Positions 50,129-58,183 of a DNA stretch of 64,000 nucleotides are shown here, one piece after another (the stretch's first letter is position 1; the number at the start of each line of letters is the position of its first letter). The DNA is from Asanoa ferruginea. GTDB lineage: Bacteria; Actinomycetota; Actinomycetes; Mycobacteriales; Micromonosporaceae. Both the position numbers and the translations under genes were made by a program. The notes beneath the pieces are model-generated. The model saw only the letters and a list, made by a program, of their open reading frames with translations. It was not told the origin of the DNA and searched no databases. The stretch covers positions 5,890,001 through 5,954,000 of the forward strand of contig NZ_QUMQ01000001.1 of NCBI RefSeq assembly GCF_003387075.1, read 5' to 3'.

Positions 50129-50891
50129 ATGGCCACGCATTTCTTCGTCGACACCGCGGCCCTCACCGGACGCACGCTGCGCCACGTCACCCGCAGCCTG
50201 GACACGATCATCACGACCGCGATCACACCCATCGCCATGATGTTGCTTTTCGTGTACGTGTTCGGCGGCGCGATCGACACCGGGTCGGTTTCGTACGTCA
50301 ACTACATGCTGCCCGGCATCCTGCTCATCACGATCGCGTCGGGGATCGCGTACACCGCGTTCCGGCTCTTCATGGATATGCAGAGCGGCATCTTCGAGCG
50401 CTTCTCGTCGATGCCGATCGCCCGGTCGGGCGTGTTGTGGGCACACGTGCTGACCTCGATGGTCGCCAACCTGATCTCGCTCCTGGTCGTCGTCCTGGCC
50501 GCCATCGCCATCGGCTTCCGCTCGGGCGCCGGCGTGCTGGCCTGGCTCGCGGTCGCCGGCACGCTCATCCTGTTCACCCTGGCGCTGACCTGGATCGCCG
50601 TGATCCCCGGCCTGACCGCGAAGTCGGTCGACGGTGCGAGCGCGTTCTCCTACCCGCTGATCTTCCTGCCGTTCATCAGCTCGGCGTTCGTGCCCACCGC
50701 GACCATGCCCGGCCCGGTGCGCGCCTTCGCCGAGAACCAGCCGGTCACCTCCATCGTCAACGCCATCCGCAGCCTGCTCACCCAGCAAACCCGTCGGCAC
50801 CGACATCTGGATCGCGCTCGCGTGGTGCGTCGGCATCCTCGTGGTCGCCTACGTGTTCGCGAACATGGCCTACCGTCGGCGGATCTCCTGA
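50129..50891 (+). pseudogene. DrrB-type ABC-2 permease with apparent C-terminal frameshift
   Basis: An ABC-2 membrane permease partnering the DrrA-type ATPase: N-terminal TLRHVTRSLDTIITTAITP, the GIFERFSSMPIARS segment, five to six helices and NQPVTSIVNAIRSLL near the end. After the AAA run at about 50786-50788 the frame is lost, giving an Arg/His-rich tail ending at 50920. In the next frame the bases read VGTDIWIALAWCVGILVV and YVFANMAYRRRIS, the expected final helix and tail, ending at 50891. One extra A in CAGCAAACCC is therefore likely. With the shift corrected the protein has about 253 residues. As written, the last membrane helix would be missing. Confidence 0.82.
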
Positions 50892-50913
50892 GGGGCGGGG
50901 TGAGGATGGAAGC

Positions 50914-51696
50914 ATGCTGACGATCGGACAATTAGCGGCGTACGCCGGCGTCACGGCACGAACGGTGCGGCACTATCACCAGATCGGGCTGCTGCCCGAG
51001 CCGGAGCGTGACGATTCGGGCTACCGGCGCTACGGCGCCAAGGCGGTCGTGTCGCTCATCAAGATCCGCACGCTCGCCAACGCCGGCGTACCCCTGTCCC
51101 AGGTTGGCCCGCTGCTCGAAGCCGAACCGGCGGCTTTCGCTGACGCTCTCCAACGGATCGACCGCGACCTGCGCGACGAGATCGACCGGCTCGAGACCAG
51201 CCGCAAGCAGATCGCGCAGCTCACCACCGGCGACACGCTGGCGCTCCCGTCGGACGTGCTCCACTACCTCGACCGGCTCCGGGAGATCGGTGCGTCCGAG
51301 CGGATGATCGACGGTGAGCGGGAAGGGTGGATCCTGGTCGCGGCCCGCTGGCCCGATCAGATCCCGGAGGTGATGGCGGGGAAGCTCGCACAGCTCGACG
51401 ATCCGCACCACGTCCGGCTCTACCGCCTCCTGTCGGAGATCATCGACAGCGACCCGGTCGACGACCGGCTGCTGGAGGAAGCCGCCGACATCATGGCCAA
51501 CCTGGCCGAGCAGGCCTTCGCCGCCGGCGAGCTCAACTTCGAGGAGATGGCGCAGGACGAGGTAGCGGTTGGCCTGCTCGACGGCCTGCTCCTCGAGTCC
51601 GACCCGCGAGCGGGCCGGATGCTGGAGCTGATGCGCGAGCGCGGCTGGGTCGGCTGGACCCGCCTGGAGCGGCTGGACGCACCCTGCCAACGGTGA
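50914..51696 (+). CDS. MerR family transcriptional regulator
   Basis: A 260-aa regulator. The MerR helix-turn-helix is at the N-terminus (LTIGQLAAYAGVTARTVRHY, HQIGLLPEPERDDSGYRRY), followed by a coiled-coil region (LQRIDRDLRDEIDRLETSRK) and a C-terminal ~120-residue helical effector domain of the type found with actinobacterial drug-exporter regulators. The ATG at 50914 has GGA 6 nt upstream. It closes the drrAB-like operon, and the spacer dyad at 49307-49321 is its probable binding site. The inducer is unknown. Confidence 0.9.
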   Translation: MLTIGQLAAYAGVTARTVRHYHQIGLLPEPERDDSGYRRYGAKAVVSLIKIRTLANAGVPLSQVGPLLEAEPAAFADALQRIDRDLRDEIDRLETSRKQIAQLTTGDTLALPSDVLHYLDRLREIGASERMIDGEREGWILVAARWPDQIPEVMAGKLAQLDDPHHVRLYRLLSEIIDSDPVDDRLLEEAADIMANLAEQAFAAGELNFEEMAQDEVAVGLLDGLLLESDPRAGRMLELMRERGWVGWTRLERLDAPCQR

Positions 51697-51780
51697 ATCT
51701 TGACGATTTCTTGACGTCGTGATCCGCGTTCGCACCGGCAGGATGAGGGCGCGATAGCGGCCCCTGTCGAGGAGCACCGG

Positions 51781-53700
51781 ATGGAAGAAGCATCGTCGGC
51801 CGGCGGCCGTGACGTGGTGCGCGCGGCCGTCGTGGTCGGCGCCCTCGGCGTCGTCTTCGGCGACATCGGGACCAGCCCGATCTACACCATCCAGACCGTC
51901 TTCAACCCGGCCGACCCGCACCCGGTGCCGGTCAGCACCGACAACGTCTACGGGGTCGTGTCGCTGGTGTTCTGGTCGGTCATGCTCATCGTCACCCTGA
52001 CCTACGTGACGCTGGTGATGCGGGTCGACAACCAGGGGCAGGGCGGCATCATGGCCCTGATCACCCTGCTCCGCCGGCTCGGCGGGGGGCGCAGCCGGCG
52101 GGCGGCGCTGGTGCTCGCCGCGCTCGGCGTGTTCGGCGCCGCGCTCTTCTTCGGCGACAGCATGATCACACCGGCCATCTCGGTGCTGTCGGCGGTCGAG
52201 GGACTCAAGATCGTGCAGCCGGGGCTCGAAGACCTGGTCGTGCCGATCACCGCGGTCATCATCGTGCTGCTCTTCCTCGTGCAGCGGCGCGGCACGGCCG
52301 CGGTCGGCCGGTTCTTCGGCCCGGTGATGATCGCCTGGTTCGTCGCCATCGCCGCGTGCGGAATCGGCGGGATCGTCGAGAACCCCCACATCCTGGCGGC
52401 GCTGTCACCCACGTACGCCATCAGCTTCGTGGCCGGGAACTTCCACATCGGATTCTTCGCGCTGGCCGCGATCGTGCTCGCGGTGACCGGCGCCGAGGCC
52501 CTCTACGCCGACATGGGCCACTTCGGGCGGCGGGCGATCACCCGCGGCTGGCTGTCGTTGGTGCTGCCGGCGTGCGTGCTGAGCTATTTCGGCCAGGGCG
52601 CGCTGATCCTCTCCGACCAGAGCACGATCAGCAGCCCGTTCTTCCTGCTCACCCCCGACTGGGCCCGGTTGCCGATGGTGGTGCTGGCGACCGCGGCGAC
52701 GGTCATCGCCTCGCAGGCGGTCATCACCGGTGCCTATTCGGTCGCGTCCCAGGCCGCGCAACTCGGCTATCTGCCCCGGTTGCGGGTCGCGCACACGTCG
52801 GCGTCGACGATCGGCCAGATCTACGTGCCCTGGATCAACTGGCTGCTGATGGTCTCGGTGCTGATCCTCGTCTTCGCGTTCCGCTCCTCGGCCGCGCTCG
52901 CGTTCGCCTTCGGCATGGCCGTCATCGCGACCATCACCATCACCACGCTGCTCTTCTTCTACCTCGCCCGGGTCCGCTTCCACACGCCATTGTGGATAGT
53001 GCTTACCGGTGCCGGCATCCTGTTGGCCGTCGACGTGCTGTTCCTCGCCGCCAACCTGACCAAGTTGCTGCACGGGGCCTGGTTGCCGTTGCTGATCGGG
53101 CTGACCGCGTTCGCGGTGATGACGACCTGGCAGCGGGGCCGTTCTGTGGTCACCCGCGAACGTGAACAGGCCGAGGGTCCCTTGCGGGAGTTCGTCACCG
53201 AGCTGCACGACCGGCCGGACACGTTCACCCGGGTGCCGGGCACGGCCGTGTTCCTCAACCGGGGCAAGGAGACCGCGCCGCTGGCGCTGCGGGCCAACGT
53301 CGAACACAACCACGTGCTGCACGAGCACGTGGTGATCCTGTCGATCGAGACCGACACCGTGCCATACGTGCCGGACAGCGAGCGGATCGTGGTCGACGAC
53401 CTGGGATTCGCGCAGGACGGGGTCATCCATGTCGTAGCGCGGTTCGGCTATATCGAGACGCCGAACGTGCCCGCGACGCTCGCGCTGCTCGAACCGGACC
53501 GCACCGAGGGGCTGGTCTCGCTCGACGGCGCTTCCTATTTCCTCTCGAAGATCGAGCTCACCCGCGGCGATGCGCCGACGATGGCCGGCTGGCGCAAACG
53601 GCTGTTCATCGCGACGTCCTACGTGACGGCTGACGCAGCCGAGTATTTCGGCCTGCCGCGCGAACGCACGGTCATCATGGGTTCCCGGATCGCCGTCTGA
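51781..53700 (+). CDS. kup: Kup-type low-affinity potassium/proton symporter
   Basis: A 639-aa transporter with about 12 membrane helices and a C-terminal cytosolic domain of ~170 residues. The family start GVVFGDIGTSPIYTIQTVF is present, along with GALFFGDSMITPAISVLSAVEG, EALYADMGHFG and a final SYFLSKIELTRGDAP with MAGWRKRLF. Kup proteins import K+ with protons, mainly under acidic or low-K+ conditions. GAGGAG lies 9 nt before the ATG. The 84-nt upstream gap is too short for a c-di-AMP riboswitch, which controls many kup genes elsewhere; it instead holds two TTGACG words. Confidence 0.95.
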   Translation: MEEASSAGGRDVVRAAVVVGALGVVFGDIGTSPIYTIQTVFNPADPHPVPVSTDNVYGVVSLVFWSVMLIVTLTYVTLVMRVDNQGQGGIMALITLLRRLGGGRSRRAALVLAALGVFGAALFFGDSMITPAISVLSAVEGLKIVQPGLEDLVVPITAVIIVLLFLVQRRGTAAVGRFFGPVMIAWFVAIAACGIGGIVENPHILAALSPTYAISFVAGNFHIGFFALAAIVLAVTGAEALYADMGHFGRRAITRGWLSLVLPACVLSYFGQGALILSDQSTISSPFFLLTPDWARLPMVVLATAATVIASQAVITGAYSVASQAAQLGYLPRLRVAHTSASTIGQIYVPWINWLLMVSVLILVFAFRSSAALAFAFGMAVIATITITTLLFFYLARVRFHTPLWIVLTGAGILLAVDVLFLAANLTKLLHGAWLPLLIGLTAFAVMTTWQRGRSVVTREREQAEGPLREFVTELHDRPDTFTRVPGTAVFLNRGKETAPLALRANVEHNHVLHEHVVILSIETDTVPYVPDSERIVVDDLGFAQDGVIHVVARFGYIETPNVPATLALLEPDRTEGLVSLDGASYFLSKIELTRGDAPTMAGWRKRLFIATSYVTADAAEYFGLPRERTVIMGSRIAV

Positions 53701-53742
53701 CACCCGAGGGCTGGGCGCTCGTGGCAGGGTTGGGGAGTGGAT

Positions 53743-53841
53743 GTGACTTCCGCGGCCCGGCGCGTCCGGCGGGCCCTTCCGCTGCTGCTCGTGTTGGCGG
53801 CCCTCGGCTGGGTGGCGACGATCACCGTGTTGATCAGCTAG
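53743..53841 (+). CDS. possible 32-aa membrane peptide
   Basis: A very small frame starting at GTG 53743 (GGGGAG 5 nt upstream; an in-frame GTG at 53737 is an alternative). It reads an Arg-rich N-terminus (TSAARRVRRAL) followed by one hydrophobic helix (PLLLVLAALGWVATITVLIS). It lies between kup and corA, and the pattern of basic start plus single helix resembles small transporter-associated peptides. No homology evidence is available. Confidence 0.3.
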   Translation: MTSAARRVRRALPLLLVLAALGWVATITVLIS

Positions 53842-53846
53842 CGCGG

Positions 53847-54875
53847 CTATAGCCAGTTGTTGCGGCGGAAACCCCGATACATGACGACCGCGGTGACGAT
53901 CATGACCAGCATCACGCCGGGATAGCCGTAGCGCCAGCCCAGCTCCGGCATGAAGGTGAAGTTCATTCCGTAGATGCCGGCGATGAACGTCTGCACCGCG
54001 AAGATCGCCGCCCAGCCAGCGATCTTGCGCATGTCGTTGTTCTGGTCCACCGTGACCTGCGCCAGCCGGGCCTGGAGGATCGAGTTGAGCAGATCGTCGA
54101 ACGCGGTGATCCGTTCGACCGTGCGCAGGAGGTTGTTGTAGACGTCGCGGAAATAGCGGCGGATCTCCTTGGACAGCAGGGTCCGATCCTCGAGCAGCGC
54201 ACCGAAGTGACGCTGCAACGGTGCCACCGCCCGTTTGAACTCCACCAGCTCCCGCTTGAGCTGATAGATGTGCGAGACCCGCCCACCGGCACCCGCGTAC
54301 CGCGCGAAGACGCTCTCCTCGACCGCGTCGATATCGGTCTCCACCGCAGCCGCCACCGCCGTGTAGGCGTCGACCACGCGGTCACACACGGCGTGTGCCA
54401 CCGCCCACGGCCCCAGCGCCAGCCGCTGCGGCCGAGCCTCCAGGTCGCTCCGGACCGGCCCCAATGCGCCGGGCGCGCCGTGTCGCACGGTGATCACGAA
54501 CTGCGGCCCGATGAAGACCACCACGGCGCCCGTTTCCACCACCTCGGAGGTCTCCGTCAGCTCCGGATGATCGACGTACCTCGTGGTCCGCAGCACGATC
54601 ACCGTGACCTCTTCGGAGCGCTCCACCGCCGGCCGGTGATCCGGGCTGAGCGCGTGCTCGGCGGTCAGCTCATCGAGCCCGTACACCTCGGCCACCTCGA
54701 TGATGTTGGCCGGCGTCGGGTCGTGCAGCCCCAGCCAGACGAACCCCTCGCCGGCCCGGGCTATCTCCAGCGCCTGCGCGTAGTCGAACTGCCCACCCAT
54801 CCGTCGCCCGGCCACGTAGACGGCGCAGTCGACAACCCAGTCCATGGCAGACCGGTTCTGCTCGTCGGCCACCAC
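53847..54875 (-). CDS. corA: CorA family magnesium/cobalt channel
   Basis: A 342-aa protein. The N-terminal ~270 residues form the cytosolic funnel with FVWLGLHDPTPANIIEVAE and the long stalk helix (NLLRTVERITAFDDLLNSIL). Two C-terminal helices follow, with the pore motif YGMNF after the first (FIAGIYGMNFTFMPEL) and a basic end (RGFRRNNWL). The family works as a pentamer importing Mg2+. Tandem GTG codons at 54875 and 54872 are possible starts behind GGAGG. It is convergent with kup. Confidence 0.94.
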   Translation of the reverse strand: MVADEQNRSAMDWVVDCAVYVAGRRMGGQFDYAQALEIARAGEGFVWLGLHDPTPANIIEVAEVYGLDELTAEHALSPDHRPAVERSEEVTVIVLRTTRYVDHPELTETSEVVETGAVVVFIGPQFVITVRHGAPGALGPVRSDLEARPQRLALGPWAVAHAVCDRVVDAYTAVAAAVETDIDAVEESVFARYAGAGGRVSHIYQLKRELVEFKRAVAPLQRHFGALLEDRTLLSKEIRRYFRDVYNNLLRTVERITAFDDLLNSILQARLAQVTVDQNNDMRKIAGWAAIFAVQTFIAGIYGMNFTFMPELGWRYGYPGVMLVMIVTAVVMYRGFRRNNWL

Positions 54876-55064
54876 CGCCTCCCTCCCGGTTCCTCGCCTG
54901 CATTAAAACGCGCGGATGCACCGCCCATGCCTGATCCGATCACATGGCGCGCCCTTTCCAAGGCCAACCGCGTGTGTCAAGGGCGTATTGGGATCGCTGC
55001 CCGGTGCGTATGGATTCCGTAGCGACCGCCGCTCTCCGGCCGGGCCCGGACGCACGATGCGGGT

Positions 55065-55430
55065 ATGTCGTCGTTGACACGTTGTCCGGTCCTGGTCATC
55101 GAACCCGGCACCGCGCTGGCCCCGGCACTGTGCGACCTCCTGGGTGTGCCGGTTTGCGCCGTGTGGCACGGATGGGGCGCCGACGTGGTCGGCGAGATCC
55201 GCCGGCGCCAGCCGCTCGTGGTGGTGATCCGCCCCTGGCCCGGTTTCGGTCACCCGCAGCTGGTCAGGCTGCGAGCGCTGGTCGACCTGCCGGTGGTCGA
55301 GGTCGCGACCGGGACCACAATGGACGTCGATCCGGAGATGCCGCACCCGCCGTTCTCGGCCGCCGACGTCGCCGAGGTGGTCCGCAGGCACCTCACCGCG
55401 GCCGAGCGGCGGGAGTTGGTCGGGCGGTAG
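55065..55430 (+). CDS. hypothetical protein with receiver-like fold
   Basis: A 121-aa soluble protein with alternating hydrophobic strands and helices: CPVLVIEPGTALAPALCDLL, PLVVVIRPWPGF, LVDLPVVEVATGTT and a final helix AADVAEVVRRHL. The layout resembles a response-regulator receiver without its phosphoacceptor Asp. No domain is confidently recognised. The ATG is isolated by 189 bp from the divergent corA. The following methyltransferase starts 74 bp later. Confidence 0.6.
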   Translation: MSSLTRCPVLVIEPGTALAPALCDLLGVPVCAVWHGWGADVVGEIRRRQPLVVVIRPWPGFGHPQLVRLRALVDLPVVEVATGTTMDVDPEMPHPPFSAADVAEVVRRHLTAAERRELVGR

Positions 55431-55504
55431 CCCTCCCGATGTTGGTGGTCGGGGAGCATGATGGGCGGGTGGGCGACGGCGGCGCGGTCGCGGACGACTC
55501 CGGC

Positions 55505-56320
55505 ATGAAGGCGGTGTCGGCGTCGACCTACGCCGCCGCGGCCGACCACTTCGACGACTCGGCGCTGTCGTTCTGGGACAGGTTCGGTCGTGCGACGGTC
55601 GCGCGGCTCGGCCTGCGCCCGGGCGACCGGGTCTTCGACGCCTGTTGCGGCACGGGTGCGTCGGCGCTGCCCGCCGCGCACGAGGTCGGTGCCGGCGGGC
55701 GGGTGTTGGGCTTCGACCTGGCCGAGCCGGCGCTCGCGCTGGCCCGAGCCAAGGCGCGGGGTCAGGGTTTGTCCAATGTCGAGTTCCGGTCGGCCGATGT
55801 CGAACACATCGGGCTGCCGTCCGGGGCTTTCGACGCCGTGGTCTGCGTCTTCGGTGTCTTCTTCCTGCCCGACATGGTCGCCGCGGTCGCGGAGCTGTGG
55901 CGGCTGGTCCGCCCCGGCGGCGTGCTGGCCGTCACGGTGTGGGGACCCGAGTGGCTCGAACCGGCGACCACCGAGTTCTGGGCCGCGGTCGGCGCCGAAC
56001 GCCCCGACCTGGTGAAGGCCTTCCACCCGTGGACCCGGGTCACGTCCGCGGAGGCGGTGGCCGAGCTGTTGCGGTCCGGCGGCACGCCGGCGCCGACGGT
56101 CGAGGCCGAGCCGGGCACCCATCCGCTCGCCGACCCTGACGACTGGTGGACGATCGTGCTCGGCACCGGCTACCGGGCCACCGTCGAGCAACTCGACCCA
56201 TCAGGAGCTGCACGCGTACGCGCTGCCAATGTCGCGTGGCTACGCGACCACGAGGTGAGCCAGCTCCAGGTGAACGTTCTTTACGCGCGGGCCGTCAAGC
56301 CCGGGCCAGCCGCCGGTTGA
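55505..56320 (+). CDS. class I SAM-dependent methyltransferase
   Basis: A 271-aa methyltransferase of the UbiE/Methyltransf_11 type. SAM motif I is VFDACCGTGASALP, motif II GRVLGFDLAEPALALA, and motif post-II/IV VVCVFGVFFLPDM, then LWRLVRPGGVLAVTVWG. The Cys residues in motif I are unusual (Gly is more common). The ATG at 55505 is chosen; an upstream ATG/GTG in frame (about 55440-55470) could add up to about 20 residues. The substrate is unknown; a link to the arsenic genes that follow is possible (ArsM-type methylation) but the Cys residues of ArsM are not evident. Confidence 0.82.
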   Translation: MKAVSASTYAAAADHFDDSALSFWDRFGRATVARLGLRPGDRVFDACCGTGASALPAAHEVGAGGRVLGFDLAEPALALARAKARGQGLSNVEFRSADVEHIGLPSGAFDAVVCVFGVFFLPDMVAAVAELWRLVRPGGVLAVTVWGPEWLEPATTEFWAAVGAERPDLVKAFHPWTRVTSAEAVAELLRSGGTPAPTVEAEPGTHPLADPDDWWTIVLGTGYRATVEQLDPSGAARVRAANVAWLRDHEVSQLQVNVLYARAVKPGPAAG

Positions 56321-56352
56321 CTCGGGAGACTGACTCAGCGAATATTGAGTCA
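56317..56352 (+). promoter_or_regulatory. leaderless ars promoter with ArsR operator
   Basis: TTGACT (56317-56322) and AATATT (56341-56346) are 18 bp apart, and the ATG at 56353 falls at the predicted transcription start. A perfect dyad TGACTCA (56331-56337) - 8 nt - TGAGTCA (56346-56352) covers the -10 and ends at the start codon. Binding of the ArsR domain there would block initiation. Confidence 0.72.
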
Positions 56353-57039
56353 ATGAACGTTGAGATGTCTTCGGTCGAGCGGCGGGCCCGGGTGCACGCC
56401 GCGCTCGGCGATCCCGCGCGCCTGGTGATCGCTGACGCGCTCGCGATCGGCGATGCGTCGCCGAGCGAGATCGCCGACCGGCTCGGGATGTCGAGCAACC
56501 TGGTCGCCCACCACCTCGGCGTGCTGACGGACGCCGGCGTCATCACCCGGTCCCGGTCTGAGCATGATCGGCGCCGCAGCTACGTCCGCCTCCGGCCGGA
56601 CTCGCTCGCCGCGTTCGGCAGCCCCGGGTTCGCGGTCCCTCGCCGGGTGGTGTTCGTCTGCACGCGCAACTCCGCGCGTTCGCAGCTGGCCGCAGCGGTC
56701 TGGAGGTCGCGGAGCGCCGTGCCGGCCGCCTCTGCGGGCACCGAGCCCGCCGCCCGGGTCAACCCGCGTGCGGTGCGTGCGGCGCGGCGGCACGGTCTCC
56801 GCTTGGCGGCGCAGCGCACCGCGAGCCTCGACGCCGTCGCGGCCGACGGAGACCTGCTGATCGCGGTCTGCGACCACGTCCACGAGACGCTGCCCGCCGC
56901 ACTGACCCGCCTGCACTGGTCGGTTCCGGACCCGGTGCCGGTGGACACCGACGTAGCGTTCGAGGCGGCCTTCGCCGACATCTCCGAGCGGATCGGCCGG
57001 CTCGTGCCCGCCATCACGGTCGGGGGATCGAGACCGTGA
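56353..57039 (+). CDS. ArsR-type repressor fused to low-molecular-weight phosphatase/arsenate reductase domain
   Basis: A 228-aa fusion. Residues 1-95 are an ArsR winged helix (RVHAALGDPARLVIADALAI, SPSEIADRLGMSSNLVAHHL, DHDRRRSYVRL-like wing). Residues about 98-228 form an LMW-PTP/ArsC-like domain with the P-loop CTRNSARS (CX5R) and a later AVCDHVHE. The N-terminal Cys pair of typical arsenite-sensing ArsR proteins is not seen, so sensing may involve the P-loop Cys. The stop overlaps the aquaporin start (GTGA), and an ArsR-type operator sits on its own leaderless promoter. Confidence 0.85.
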   Translation: MNVEMSSVERRARVHAALGDPARLVIADALAIGDASPSEIADRLGMSSNLVAHHLGVLTDAGVITRSRSEHDRRRSYVRLRPDSLAAFGSPGFAVPRRVVFVCTRNSARSQLAAAVWRSRSAVPAASAGTEPAARVNPRAVRAARRHGLRLAAQRTASLDAVAADGDLLIAVCDHVHETLPAALTRLHWSVPDPVPVDTDVAFEAAFADISERIGRLVPAITVGGSRP

Positions 57040-57779
57040 GCGCCACCCTCGGGCGCCGGCTGTTCGCCGAATACCTCGGCAGCGCGTTGCTCGTGACCGC
57101 CGTCGTCGGCTCCGGGATCATGGCGGCGCGGCTGTCTCCGGGCGACGCCGGCCTCCAGCTGTCTGAGAACGCGTTCGCGACGATGCTGGCGCTCGCGGTG
57201 CTGATCCTGGTGCTGGGACCGGTCTCCGGCGCACACCTCAACCCGGTCGTCACCGCCGTCGACTGGTGGCTGCGCCGCCGTGCCGGTGCGGCACCCGCCC
57301 CGACGCTTGTCGCCGGCTACGTTGTCGCCCAGGTGGCCGGTGCCGTCAGCGGGGCGGTCCTGGCCAACGTGATGTTCGACCTGCCGGCGGTGTCCTGGTC
57401 GACCACCGACCGCGCCGCGTCGCACCTGTGGATCGGCGAAACGGTCGCGACCGCCGGGCTGATTCTGCTCGTCTTCGCCCTGGTTCGGACCGCGAACACC
57501 CGGGATGCGCCGGCCGCCGTCGGCGCCTACATCGGTGCCGCCTACTGGTTCACCAGCTCGACCAGCTTCGCCAACCCGGCCGTGACCATCGGTCGCGGGT
57601 TCACCGACACCTTCGCCGGCATCGCGCCGGCCTCCGTGCCGGCGTTCATCGGAGCGCAACTCGTCGGCGGAGCCCTGGGTGCCCTGTTGGTCGTGGTCCT
57701 CTACCCGCAGCCGCGCGGGTCCGAAGAGGCCGACCGTCGCGTCCTGACCGCCACGACCACGGAGCGCGCCGACCGATGA
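57036..57779 (+). CDS. MIP family aquaglyceroporin, probable arsenic channel (AqpS-like)
   Basis: A 247-aa six-helix channel. The first NPA box is altered to NPV (GAHLNPVVTAV) and the second is intact (FANPAVT), followed by GRGFTDTFAGI. Actinobacterial MIP genes inside ars operons are thought to let arsenite leave down its gradient after intracellular reduction. It overlaps the genes on both sides by 4 bp (GTGA upstream, ATGA downstream), so it is cotranslated with the ArsR fusion and arsenate reductase. Confidence 0.87.
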   Translation: MSATLGRRLFAEYLGSALLVTAVVGSGIMAARLSPGDAGLQLSENAFATMLALAVLILVLGPVSGAHLNPVVTAVDWWLRRRAGAAPAPTLVAGYVVAQVAGAVSGAVLANVMFDLPAVSWSTTDRAASHLWIGETVATAGLILLVFALVRTANTRDAPAAVGAYIGAAYWFTSSTSFANPAVTIGRGFTDTFAGIAPASVPAFIGAQLVGGALGALLVVVLYPQPRGSEEADRRVLTATTTERADR

Positions 57780-58183
57780 CGACCGCCACGAAGCCCAGCG
57801 TCCTGTTCGTCTGTGTGCACAACGCGGGCCGATCGCAGATGGCGGCCGGATTCCTCCGCCACCTCGCCGGTGACCGCGTCGAAGTGCGGTCCGCCGGGTC
57901 CGCTCCGGCAGACCAGATCAACCCGGTCGCCGTGCGCGCGATGGAGGAACTCGGCATCGACATCACCGACCAGCAACCCACGATCCTGACGCCGGGTGAC
58001 TCGGCGGCATCGTCGGTGGTCATCACGATGGGCTGTGGCGACGTCTGCCCCTACTTCCCGGGACAGACCCACCTCGACTGGGAGCTCGACGACCCCGCCG
58101 GCCAGAACATCGAAGCCGTCCGGCGCATCCGGGACGACATCGGCAGCCGGGTCAGGGCGCTCGTCGCCGAGATCCTCCCTTAG
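57776..58183 (+). CDS. arsC: arsenate reductase, LMW-PTP type
   Basis: A 135-aa enzyme of the thioredoxin/mycothiol-linked ArsC group that reduces arsenate to arsenite. The P-loop is FVCVHNAGRSQMA with Cys14-x5-Arg20, and the resolving region is ITMGCGDVCPYFPG with two Cys three apart. DWELDDPAGQ is the general acid loop. The ATG start overlaps the aquaporin stop, and the 3' end overlaps the convergent BASS permease gene by 32 bp. Product arsenite would leave via the aquaporin or the permease. Confidence 0.92.
   Translation: MTTATKPSVLFVCVHNAGRSQMAAGFLRHLAGDRVEVRSAGSAPADQINPVAVRAMEELGIDITDQQPTILTPGDSAASSVVITMGCGDVCPYFPGQTHLDWELDDPAGQNIEAVRRIRDDIGSRVRALVAEILP

Noticed and set aside
48788-50836. 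682-codon minus-strand frame spanning the ABC exporter genes
   Set aside because: Only the last 148 codons form a believable membrane-anchored protein; the rest is an Asp/Arg/Gly-rich shadow of the drrA-like and permease genes.
51697-51780. c-di-AMP (ydaO) riboswitch upstream of kup
   Set aside because: The gap is only 84 nt and shows none of the conserved riboswitch blocks.
55505-56320. ArsM arsenite methyltransferase
   Set aside because: The conserved arsenic-binding cysteines of ArsM are not apparent; the gene looks like a generic methyltransferase that merely precedes the ars operon.
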